Positions 39,997 through 46,838 of a stretch of 64,000 bases of DNA are shown piece by piece. Positions within the stretch are counted from its first letter, which is position 1. Each line of letters starts with the position of its first letter. The position numbers were made by a program, and so were the translations under genes. This DNA is from Methanoregula sp. (GTDB lineage: Archaea; Halobacteriota; Methanomicrobia; Methanomicrobiales; Methanospirillaceae): assembly GCF_023227875.1 (NCBI RefSeq), contig NZ_JALOCH010000007.1, positions 1-64,000 on the forward strand, given 5' to 3'. The notes under the pieces were generated by a model, which saw only the letters and a list, made by a program, of their open reading frames with translations, was not told where the DNA came from and searched no databases.

Positions 39997-40841
39997 TTCG
40001 CCACTTCCTTTATGATATCATCGCGTTTTACTATCCCTGAGATTGTGCTGTCCTCCATGACAACAAGGCTGTTGACATGGTGTTTTTCCATCAGTGCAAT
40101 GGCGTCCGGGAGCAGTGTGTCCGCAGTGACCGTGATCACGGGGCTCGTCATCAGGTCTTCCGCGGCAACCGGGGGGATCACCATCAGGCCCTGCCCGCCC
40201 GGCCCGTCCGCCGTTTCCCGTCTCCGTATGGTTACATCCTTTCCAACTACACCTGAAATTTTGGGTTCGTCTTCATAGAATGCCAGGTTCGTCTCGGTGA
40301 TGATACCCGCAAGGGTACCGTCATCCTCCGTCACCAGCACCTTGTCATTGCGTTCGCGCATCACGCCGACCACGTGGTCGAGCGAGTGGTAGCGGCTGAC
40401 CGTTGCCACATCCTCCATCACGCCCCCGACCGGACACGACAGTGCCCGGATCAGGGCGGATTTCATCAGATCGGTCTTGGTCACGATACCGGTCATTACA
40501 CCTTCATCCACTACGGGGACGCTGCTGATGTTCTTCTTAACAAACATCCGTGCGATCTCCCGTACTCCTGTGTCTGGTGCGACCATGACCGGACCTTTGG
40601 TCATGAGCGCCCCGACCGGGATCCGGTCGGGGGGGCGGCGGCGCCATGCAGGCTCTCCCTGCCGCAGCCGGTAGGCGATATCCTTTTTCGTGATGATCCC
40701 GACAAGGTTCACGCCTTCCATAACGGGCAGGCGGGATATCTTGTGCCGGACCATCAGGTTCCGGGCATGCGCCACGGTCGCATTGGGGTCGACGACAAAG
40801 AGCGGCGAGACCATCACGTCACGTGCATACACCGCGATCAC
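39993..40841 (-). CDS. Four-CBS-domain protein (operon gene 4)
   Basis: 282 residues with four CBS motifs: M-V-S-P-L-F-V-V-D-P...L-V-G-I-I-T-K-K-D-I; M-T-K-G-P-V-M-V-A-P...M-T-G-I-V-T-K-T-D-L; a third ending L-A-G-I-I-T-E-T-N-L; and M-T-S-P-V-I-T-V...I-S-G-I-V-K-R-D-D-I. An insert before the last pair (T-I-R-R-R-E-T-A-D-G-P-G-G-Q-G) may be a loop. ATGA overlaps with both neighbours show tight coupling. Confidence 0.88.
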   Translation of the reverse strand: MIAVYARDVMVSPLFVVDPNATVAHARNLMVRHKISRLPVMEGVNLVGIITKKDIAYRLRQGEPAWRRRPPDRIPVGALMTKGPVMVAPDTGVREIARMFVKKNISSVPVVDEGVMTGIVTKTDLMKSALIRALSCPVGGVMEDVATVSRYHSLDHVVGVMRERNDKVLVTEDDGTLAGIITETNLAFYEDEPKISGVVGKDVTIRRRETADGPGGQGLMVIPPVAAEDLMTSPVITVTADTLLPDAIALMEKHHVNSLVVMEDSTISGIVKRDDIIKEVAK

Positions 40842-41779
40842 CCTCCTGCAAATGCCCGCACCAGGTCGAACTCGGTGACGAGCCCGATCAGGCGTGAGCC
40901 CTCGATCACCGGCAGGGCCCCGATGTTCCGGGAGAGCATCTCCCGCGCCACTTCGTTAATGGTCTTCTCAGGAGTTGTCGTGAAGAGTTCGCCTGCGATC
41001 AGGTTCCTGACCGGCAGGCCGGTCACTTCGGCGACATTGCCGGTCGTCATGCGGGAGAAGACCTCGCGGCTCCCGAGGTACCGCATGATATCCGTTGCCG
41101 TGACGATCCCGTAGAGCACATCGTCGCTCACGACCGGCAGGCGTCGGAAACGGTGTTTCGTCATGTCCCGGGTAACGGTAGCGATCGGGCAGTCCGGTGC
41201 TGTGACGCGGAGGGACTGGCTCATCACGTCCTCGACATGCAGCGGGCTCCGTTCGGACCCGAGCACCCCGAGGAGATCGCGTTCCGTCACGATCCCCGCA
41301 AGTACTCCCTCCGTGTCGACAACCGGAAGCCCGCCGATCTTCCTGCCGACAATAACCTTAACGGCATCGCTGATCCGTGCGTCGTGGTCGAGCGTTACGA
41401 GCTGCTGCGTCATGATCGAGCGGACGCTCTCGTTGACCGCGGCGATCAGGTTGCCGTTGTGCCGGACCTGGACGAGCTGGTACTTGTCACCCCCTCCCAT
41501 GAAATTGATGATATCGCCCGAGGTGACGATCCCCCGCAGTTTCCCGGTGCCGGCATCCGTTACGGGAAGCCGCCTGAAGCCGCACTCCGTCATCCGCCCC
41601 ACGGCCGCCATGATGCTCTGCGTCGGCGGGACGGATATGACATCGCGGGTGGCGATCGCCATGATCTCTCCTTCCTGTTCCGAGATGTGGGACTTGAACT
41701 CTACCGGCCCACGGTCCTGTTTTCCCTGCATCTTGAGGAGCCGGTCGCCCTGTTTGACGCTCCGGCCATTCTTTTGCAT
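40838..41779 (-). CDS. Four-CBS-domain protein (operon gene 3)
   Basis: 313 residues from MQKNGRSVKQGDR, preceded by a strong GGAGGTAAT ribosome site; a longer frame reaches 41806. A basic ~35-residue N-terminus precedes four CBS motifs (T-R-D-V-I-S-V-P-P, S-I-M-T-Q-Q-L-V-T-L, V-M-S-Q-S-L-R-V-T, I-A-G-E-L-F-T-T-T), each closing with G-I-V-T-x-x-D-I/L. A 96-nt gap, the only sizeable one in the operon, separates it from gene 2. Confidence 0.88.
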   Translation of the reverse strand: MQKNGRSVKQGDRLLKMQGKQDRGPVEFKSHISEQEGEIMAIATRDVISVPPTQSIMAAVGRMTECGFRRLPVTDAGTGKLRGIVTSGDIINFMGGGDKYQLVQVRHNGNLIAAVNESVRSIMTQQLVTLDHDARISDAVKVIVGRKIGGLPVVDTEGVLAGIVTERDLLGVLGSERSPLHVEDVMSQSLRVTAPDCPIATVTRDMTKHRFRRLPVVSDDVLYGIVTATDIMRYLGSREVFSRMTTGNVAEVTGLPVRNLIAGELFTTTPEKTINEVAREMLSRNIGALPVIEGSRLIGLVTEFDLVRAFAGG

Positions 41780-41875
41780 TATTACCTCCGATAAATCAGG
41801 TATCACTCGTGTCCCGGGGCATTTTAGCCCGGGTATATTCAGACATCCACGGGTATCGTGTTCGTATCGTGTCGT

Positions 41876-42625
41876 TCAGGCAAGTGCCGCAAGGACATCG
41901 TGGCGGTTGATAACCCCGACCAAGTGTTCCCCGTCGGTGACCGGCAGGAGGCTGACGTCATGTTTTACGATCAGTTCGGCCGCGGCACGGACCGGCTCAT
42001 CGGGCGCGATCGTGACAACATCGCGGGTCATCACGTCCCCGATAGCCGCACCGCTGTGTTGCGCAATTGCCGACCTCACCCGTTTGTGACTGATGAGGTC
42101 GCGCCGGGAGATGATCCCGACAAGCCGTTTCTTCTCCACCACCGGAAACGCCGAGAATCCGCTGTCGATGATCAGTGTGTACACCTTCTGGAGCTCGTCA
42201 GCCGGGTTTGCAGAGACCACCTTTCCCGACATGCACCGGGAAACGGGGCCGTGCAGCTCGTTCCGGGATATGATGACCGGAAAGAGGTCGGCAAGGAGGA
42301 TCCCGCCGACCACGTGCGTCTTCTCATCTACCACGGCTGCACTATCCGTATGGTACTGCCTCATCGTTCTTGCCACATTCTCAATCGAATCATGGGGACT
42401 TATCATGGGCGCGTCCCGGACAAACCCGTCAATAGTCACGTTCGACTTGGTTGCGGTCACCCGCAGCCCGTCCGTGATGTCAATATAGCCGAGGAGCGTC
42501 TTTTTCGCATCCACGACATAGACTTCACGGAACCGGTCATCTCGCAAGATCTGCCGTGCCCTGGTTATCTGGTCGTCTGGTTTCAGCACAGGGATCTCAA
42601 CGATGAAATCCTGTGCTGTCCTCAT
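41876..42625 (-). CDS. Four-CBS-domain protein (operon gene 2)
   Basis: 249 residues with four CBS motifs: F-I-V-E-I-P-V-L-K-P...L-L-G-Y-I-D-I-T-D-G; V-R-D-A-P-M-I-S-P...V-V-G-G-I-L-L-A-D-L; M-S-G-K-V-V-S-A-N-P...L-V-G-I-I-S-R-R-D-L; and M-T-R-D-V-V-T-I-A-P...L-V-G-V-I-N-R-H-D-V. It overlaps gene 1 by 4 nt. Confidence 0.88.
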   Translation of the reverse strand: MRTAQDFIVEIPVLKPDDQITRARQILRDDRFREVYVVDAKKTLLGYIDITDGLRVTATKSNVTIDGFVRDAPMISPHDSIENVARTMRQYHTDSAAVVDEKTHVVGGILLADLFPVIISRNELHGPVSRCMSGKVVSANPADELQKVYTLIIDSGFSAFPVVEKKRLVGIISRRDLISHKRVRSAIAQHSGAAIGDVMTRDVVTIAPDEPVRAAAELIVKHDVSLLPVTDGEHLVGVINRHDVLAALA

Positions 42626-43188
42626 CTGATATGGTCCTCCTCACGACAGGACGGGCAGAGCAACACGCTGTCCACCCGCTTAAGATCATCAGACATCTGG
42701 CTGCAGCGGTCGCATACGCCCTGCTCGACGATTTCCTCGCGGTTGATCTCGATGAGGTCCGTAAGGAGTTCGTTGAGCTCGTTGGAGACGGTAAGGAGGT
42801 CCCGCACGGTCACGATGCCGATGACTTTCTTGGTTTCATCGACGACCGGCAGCCTCCGTACTTTATGCTTCACCATCATCCTGGCAGCGTCCACTACCGT
42901 CTTATCCGCACTCACCGTAATGAGTGGCGTGCTCATGATATCGCTCACATGGATCGTACTCGGCTTGAGATCCTTTGCCACCACCTTGCAGGCAAGGTCT
43001 TCCTCGGTCACGATGCCGATGGGCTTCGTGTTCTTGAGGATGATGACGCTCCCGACCTCCTCGCTGCACATGGTTCTTGCTGCTTTCGCCGCGGTCGCCT
43101 CAATGCCGATCATGATCGGGTTCTTCGCCATCACTTCCCTGATTGGGACACGGGTCTCGAACCGGATTGCGTTGTTTGTCTTTTTCAT
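42622..43188 (-). CDS. CBS-pair protein with C-terminal zinc ribbon (operon gene 1)
   Basis: 188 residues. Two CBS motifs (V-M-A-K-N-P-I-M-I-G and I-M-S-T-P-L-I-T-V, each ending G-I-V-T-x-x-D-L) are followed by an acidic helix and a zinc ribbon C-D-R-C-S...C-P-S-C-R. The ribbon suggests contact with nucleic acid or a protein partner, making this the likely output subunit of the operon. It has the strongest ribosome site in the operon (AAGGAGGTGAC, about 43191-43201). Confidence 0.88.
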   Translation of the reverse strand: MKKTNNAIRFETRVPIREVMAKNPIMIGIEATAAKAARTMCSEEVGSVIILKNTKPIGIVTEEDLACKVVAKDLKPSTIHVSDIMSTPLITVSADKTVVDAARMMVKHKVRRLPVVDETKKVIGIVTVRDLLTVSNELNELLTDLIEINREEIVEQGVCDRCSQMSDDLKRVDSVLLCPSCREEDHIR

Positions 43189-43190
43189 GA

Positions 43191-43255
43191 GTCACCTCCT
43201 TGAAGTGCTTGTGCTGATGATTACAATTAGCATACTCCCTTCCCCTTGTATAAAT
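43191..43255 (-). promoter_or_regulatory. CBS-operon promoter and ribosome site
   Basis: On the minus strand a TATA box ATTTATAC (43248-43255) is followed at the expected distance by the start region, and AAGGAGGTGAC lies directly before the ATG at 43188. The GTPase gene diverges on the other side, 43256-43447. Confidence 0.6.
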
Positions 43256-43447
43256 ACAATGTGGCCGAGACATTCCTCAATGCGGGACAGTAATATCCGG
43301 GCAACGGGCACGCCGGTATTTTGAGCAGGAGGAGGGTCAGGGATAAGAAACATAATAAACTGCGTATTCTATACATTACTAAGACATTATGGTGAATCCT
43401 GTGTACCCGGTATACCGGAATACATTGCTTTCCCATCGAGGTGGATA

Positions 43448-44101
43448 GTGAAGATATTTTATCAGACCTTTGGGACGGTTAAGAAGAAATTTTCCAATTT
43501 ACTGAACCAGTTTTTCAAGAAGAAACGGACCCGCATCGGCATTTATGGTCCCCCGAATGCCGGCAAGACGACGCTCGCGAACCGGATCGCACGCGACTGG
43601 ACCGGGGACGCGGTCGGCCCGGTGAGCGAGATCCCGCACGAGACCCGCAGGGCACGCCGGAAAGAGGACATCATCATTTCCGGTGCAAACGGCAATACGG
43701 TAACAATGGACATCGTGGATACCCCGGGAGTCACCACCAAGATCGATTACCACGAGTTCCTCGAGTTCGGGATGGAGAAGGACGAGGCGATCATCCGGGC
43801 ACGCGAGGCAACGGAGGGTGTTGCCGAGGCAATGCACTGGCTCCGCGAGGATATCGACGGGGTCATCTACATGCTCGACTCCACGACCGACCCGTTCATG
43901 CAGGTCAATATCATGATGATCGGGATCATCGAGGCCCGGAACCTGCCGGTGATCATCGTGGCGAACAAGATCGATCTCCCGGACGCGGCACCGGCACGGA
44001 TCCGGAGCGCGTTTCCCCAGCACCCGGTGGTCTCGATATCGGGCCTCCAGGGCAGGAATGTCGAAGACCTCTACGAGACGATGCTCGAATACTTCGGGTG
44101 A
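43448..44101 (+). CDS. Era-like small GTPase (archaeal)
   Basis: 217 residues starting at GTG with GAGGTGG upstream. G motifs: G-P-P-N-A-G-K-T-T (Walker A, about 37-45), a switch region with T-R-R, D-T-P-G-V (G3) and V-A-N-K-I-D (G4). A basic, amphipathic N-terminal helix may attach to membrane or RNA. Euryarchaeal homologues are encoded near the replication origin together with a DUF2072 Zn-ribbon protein and a DUF2073 protein (the Oap group). The Zn-ribbon partner follows by 6 nt here; the DUF2073 gene is not visible in the window. Confidence 0.88.
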   Translation: MKIFYQTFGTVKKKFSNLLNQFFKKKRTRIGIYGPPNAGKTTLANRIARDWTGDAVGPVSEIPHETRRARRKEDIIISGANGNTVTMDIVDTPGVTTKIDYHEFLEFGMEKDEAIIRAREATEGVAEAMHWLREDIDGVIYMLDSTTDPFMQVNIMMIGIIEARNLPVIIVANKIDLPDAAPARIRSAFPQHPVVSISGLQGRNVEDLYETMLEYFG

Positions 44102-44107
44102 ACAGCA

Positions 44108-44500
44108 ATGCCGCACAAGTGCACGAAATGCGGGCGGGAATATAAGGACGGGTCTACCGAGATCCTGAAAGGGTGCGAGAGCTGCGGCGGGAAGAAGTTC
44201 CTCTACGTCAAGGAGGCGGAGCTCAACAGGGATGTGCTCGAAGAGAAGTCGATGGACGAAATTGCTGATGAGAGCAATGAGGAGGTCCTTCTTGTCGTCG
44301 AGCCGGAAAAGAAGCAGGTCGAGATGTACGACCGGGTGGAGACGATCCGGATCGTTGCACCCGGATCCTACGAGCTCAACCTGGAGAAGATGGCCCAGAC
44401 CGACGAGCGGGTCGTGAGCGTGGGCAAGGAAGGCTCGTATATCATTGACCTGATGTCGATGGCAAAGGAAGAACCGAAGAAGAAGCACCGGAAGAAGTAA
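44108..44500 (+). CDS. DUF2072 Zn-ribbon protein, partner of the Era-like GTPase
   Basis: 130 residues, starting MPHKCTKCGREYKDGS. A zinc ribbon (C-T-K-C ... C-E-S-C-G-G-K-K-F) is followed by an acidic linker and a C-terminal domain with V-E-T-I-R-I-V-A-P-G-S-Y-E-L-N-L and a lysine-rich tail. It matches the DUF2072 proteins next to Era-like GTPases in euryarchaea. The role is unproven; operon pairing suggests a common complex. Confidence 0.8.
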   Translation: MPHKCTKCGREYKDGSTEILKGCESCGGKKFLYVKEAELNRDVLEEKSMDEIADESNEEVLLVVEPEKKQVEMYDRVETIRIVAPGSYELNLEKMAQTDERVVSVGKEGSYIIDLMSMAKEEPKKKHRKK

Positions 44501-44545
44501 GGGTGCTGTAAGTATTCTTTCCCAAATAACCCTTTTTTATCGTTC

Positions 44546-45259
44546 CTATCTCGTTGCCAGCTCGTCGCGGACCCCCTCGTACGGTGCCGGCAGGTCCAGC
44601 TTCCGGAAGAACGCATCAGTGAAGATAACGCTGTTCACGATCGCCCATTCCGCACAGCCGTGACCAAGGCATTTGTCCGGGAAAAACGGGCGGTTCGTTT
44701 CCGCAAGCGGGTTCGTGGCAAACTTCTTCCGGAGGATCTTTTCAAACTTACCTGTGGTCGTCTCACCACTCTGACCAGGAGCCCCCCCGTCATTGATCAC
44801 CACCCATTCCCGCCGGTAGTGCATGAGATGGTTGCGGATCTCGACCAGCGATCTGACATTGTCATAGGCCAGGTCGCCCTCTTCGAACGGTGCCCGTCCG
44901 GCAATGATGAGAATCTTCTGGTACTTGCCGATCAGCGGTGACCGGTCAAAGTTCTTCTCATTGTTCCACCCGTCCCGGATCGTGGCCATGAGCTGCTCGT
45001 GCTGCTCATCAGGAGAGAGATAGGCATTGTCTGCCACGTCCGCGTAGAGCTCGTTGATCGTACATTCGAGAAATGCAACGGAGGAGAGCACGGAATTGAG
45101 GATGAAGGCCTCATGCCGGAGAAGGTCGTCCTGCGCGAGGGGGGCAAGGCGCCCGGCCTGCTCGATCCCGTACCCGAGCCGGCAGAGGAGAGCCGCGGAC
45201 TGGATGTACCGGACCGAGAAGCAGTCACGGAACCTGATTGCCGATTCCTCACTCTCCAT
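44546..45259 (-). CDS. HEPN-like hypothetical protein
   Basis: 237 residues from MESEESAIRFRDCFSVRY; the frame extends to 45346 with an unlikely cysteine-rich start. It is helical throughout. The motif L-V-E-I-R-N-H-L-M-H-Y-R (R-x4-H) near residue 147 is the catalytic signature of HEPN RNases, and an upstream helix with A-F-L-E-C-T-I-N-E-L matches HEPN partners. No nucleotidyltransferase (MNT) gene flanks it. It may be a stand-alone RNase or a non-enzymatic HEPN. Confidence 0.55.
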   Translation of the reverse strand: MESEESAIRFRDCFSVRYIQSAALLCRLGYGIEQAGRLAPLAQDDLLRHEAFILNSVLSSVAFLECTINELYADVADNAYLSPDEQHEQLMATIRDGWNNEKNFDRSPLIGKYQKILIIAGRAPFEEGDLAYDNVRSLVEIRNHLMHYRREWVVINDGGAPGQSGETTTGKFEKILRKKFATNPLAETNRPFFPDKCLGHGCAEWAIVNSVIFTDAFFRKLDLPAPYEGVRDELATR

Positions 45260-45439
45260 CTCAAGAGGGATCTTGTCTATCACGTACCAGCATATTTTCC
45301 TGCAAGGGTAAAAAGGGTGAGGAATACAGTAAAGGGATTGATTCAAGTATATAACCGGACCGACTGAATAGTTTTGATTGTAAATGGTCCGGAATTAAAT
45401 CGGAACACTTATGCTGCCTGATATAAAACCGTATCCAAT

Positions 45440-46060
45440 ATGAATATTTTTATGAAGAAAATACTATTTCCCATTCTCCTTGTGATCATGCTTGTCTCTA
45501 CAATTCTCGTTGCAGGATGCACCAGTGAACAACAGACGGCCATACCGGCCACAACCCTTCCCGTAACATCACCCCTCCAAGAGATATCGACCCCCGGTGC
45601 AGTGGATACCAAAGACACGAGCATCGTCCGGATCACCGAAACAGCATCACCCCTTCCGGTCACAACCCTCACCGTAACACAAACCGTCCAGCCGGTATCG
45701 ACATCCGAGGGAAATGAGGGAAAAGATACCGGTATTATCTGGATCACCAAGACCGTCTCAACCACCCGGACAAGTGTCGGGGAAAATGTGGTCGTTAACG
45801 TTACCCTCAAAAATGATACGAAAGACACGGTCGCCGATGTAAAGTTTGATGATCCGGCTCATCCATCAGGTCTGACCGGCTCCACGGCCACGGGAACGCT
45901 CACTGAACTTGGCCCGGACGCTCCCTTCATCACGACCTACCAGATTACCGCAGATAAACCGGGGAAATATACCCTTGGTGCAATAACCGCAACGTTCACC
46001 GGTGCCGATGGTAACACCGGCAAGGTCACCTCAGATGCGGTAACCATCACCGTGGTATAA
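45440..46060 (+). CDS. Secreted lipoprotein with one Ig-like/DUF11-type domain
   Basis: 206 residues. The signal helix ends in V-A-G-C, a lipobox. A Thr/Pro-rich spacer (T-T-L-P-V-T, T-T-L-T-V-T) leads to a beta domain from about residue 105: V-V-V-N-V-T-L-K-N-D-T-K-D-T-V-A-D-V-K-F-D-D and Y-T-L-G-A-I-T-A-T-F-T-G-A-D-G-N-T. This is typical of archaeal surface proteins. Met5 is an alternative start. Confidence 0.75.
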   Translation: MNIFMKKILFPILLVIMLVSTILVAGCTSEQQTAIPATTLPVTSPLQEISTPGAVDTKDTSIVRITETASPLPVTTLTVTQTVQPVSTSEGNEGKDTGIIWITKTVSTTRTSVGENVVVNVTLKNDTKDTVADVKFDDPAHPSGLTGSTATGTLTELGPDAPFITTYQITADKPGKYTLGAITATFTGADGNTGKVTSDAVTITVV

Positions 46061-46104
46061 CCCTCACTCTTTTTTCATCGATCAGACACAGATTATTTCA
46101 GATT

Positions 46105-46254
46105 TCACCGCAGGTTCATGGCCGTAACCCGCGCCGAGCTGACGATCTCGATATCCGGCAGATGCCGGCGCACCGCTTCGATTTCATCGTAGCGGGTGAG
46201 AACATCGATGATGCCCGATGCCTTCGGGTAGCGTTTACAGTGTTTTGTCTCCAT
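46105..46254 (-). CDS. Small hypothetical protein (49 aa)
   Basis: Starts METKHCKRYPKASGIIDVL and continues R-Y-D-E-I-E-A-V-R-R-H-L-P-D-I-E-I-V-S-S-A-R-V. The helix-strand pattern, codon use like the neighbours and location 75 nt after the cupin stop make it more likely real than chance. I do not recognise the family. Confidence 0.45.
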   Translation of the reverse strand: METKHCKRYPKASGIIDVLTRYDEIEAVRRHLPDIEIVSSARVTAMNLR

Positions 46255-46329
46255 TCGGGTCGATCCTGTCCGGTATGAACCGTTCCGGCATGGAACCCTT
46301 TACTCATGCAAGTATCGGAACCGGGGGGC

Positions 46330-46671
46330 TCAGAGCAGTTTCGTCTCTTCGGTCGGTTTGGGGACCTTGACGACGAGTACACGGAACACGGCTCCTGACT
46401 CATTGGACCACTTGTGGGGGATCCGTGCGGGGCTCTCGACCAGCTGATCTTTTGTCACCGTTGCCTTCTCGTCCCCGATCTCGACAATCCCCGTGCCTTC
46501 AAGCACGTAGAAGAAGACATCGACCGGCGTGATATGCTTCTTTAACGATTCGCCGGGCGCGAGCGTGATGACAACTGCCATCGCGTGGGGAGACTCATAG
46601 ATCTTCCGTGCGTCCACATGGTGCGGGTTGGGGCCCGACACAACCTTTGCAACATCCGTGATCTTCATCAT
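46330..46671 (-). CDS. Cupin-domain protein
   Basis: 113 residues with a strong ribosome site (GGAGGAAC before ATG ATG). The cupin core is seen in I-T-L-A-P-G-E-S-L-K-K-H-I-T-P-V-D-V-F-F-Y-V-L-E-G-T-G and a second motif P-A-R-I-P-H-K-W-S-N-E-S-G. Histidines and a glutamate could bind a metal. Substrate unknown. Confidence 0.88.
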   Translation of the reverse strand: MMKITDVAKVVSGPNPHHVDARKIYESPHAMAVVITLAPGESLKKHITPVDVFFYVLEGTGIVEIGDEKATVTKDQLVESPARIPHKWSNESGAVFRVLVVKVPKPTEETKLL

Positions 46672-46838
46672 GTTCCTCCGGTATGATACGGGATTATCCA
46701 TTTTGTACGGGAAGAGGTTTGCGGATCAGGCCATACGGGCTTTCCGGAATAATGACCTGCACACCGGCAGGGGAATGTATATACCTTTATTCGGATTCAC
46801 ACTAATCAGGATGTACTGACAGGGAGTGCATACCCGAA

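Noticed and set aside
43499..44488. 329-codon ORF opposite the Era-like GTPase and Zn-ribbon genes
   Set aside because: It is the antisense of two well-recognised genes, and the translated sequence has no domain signature.
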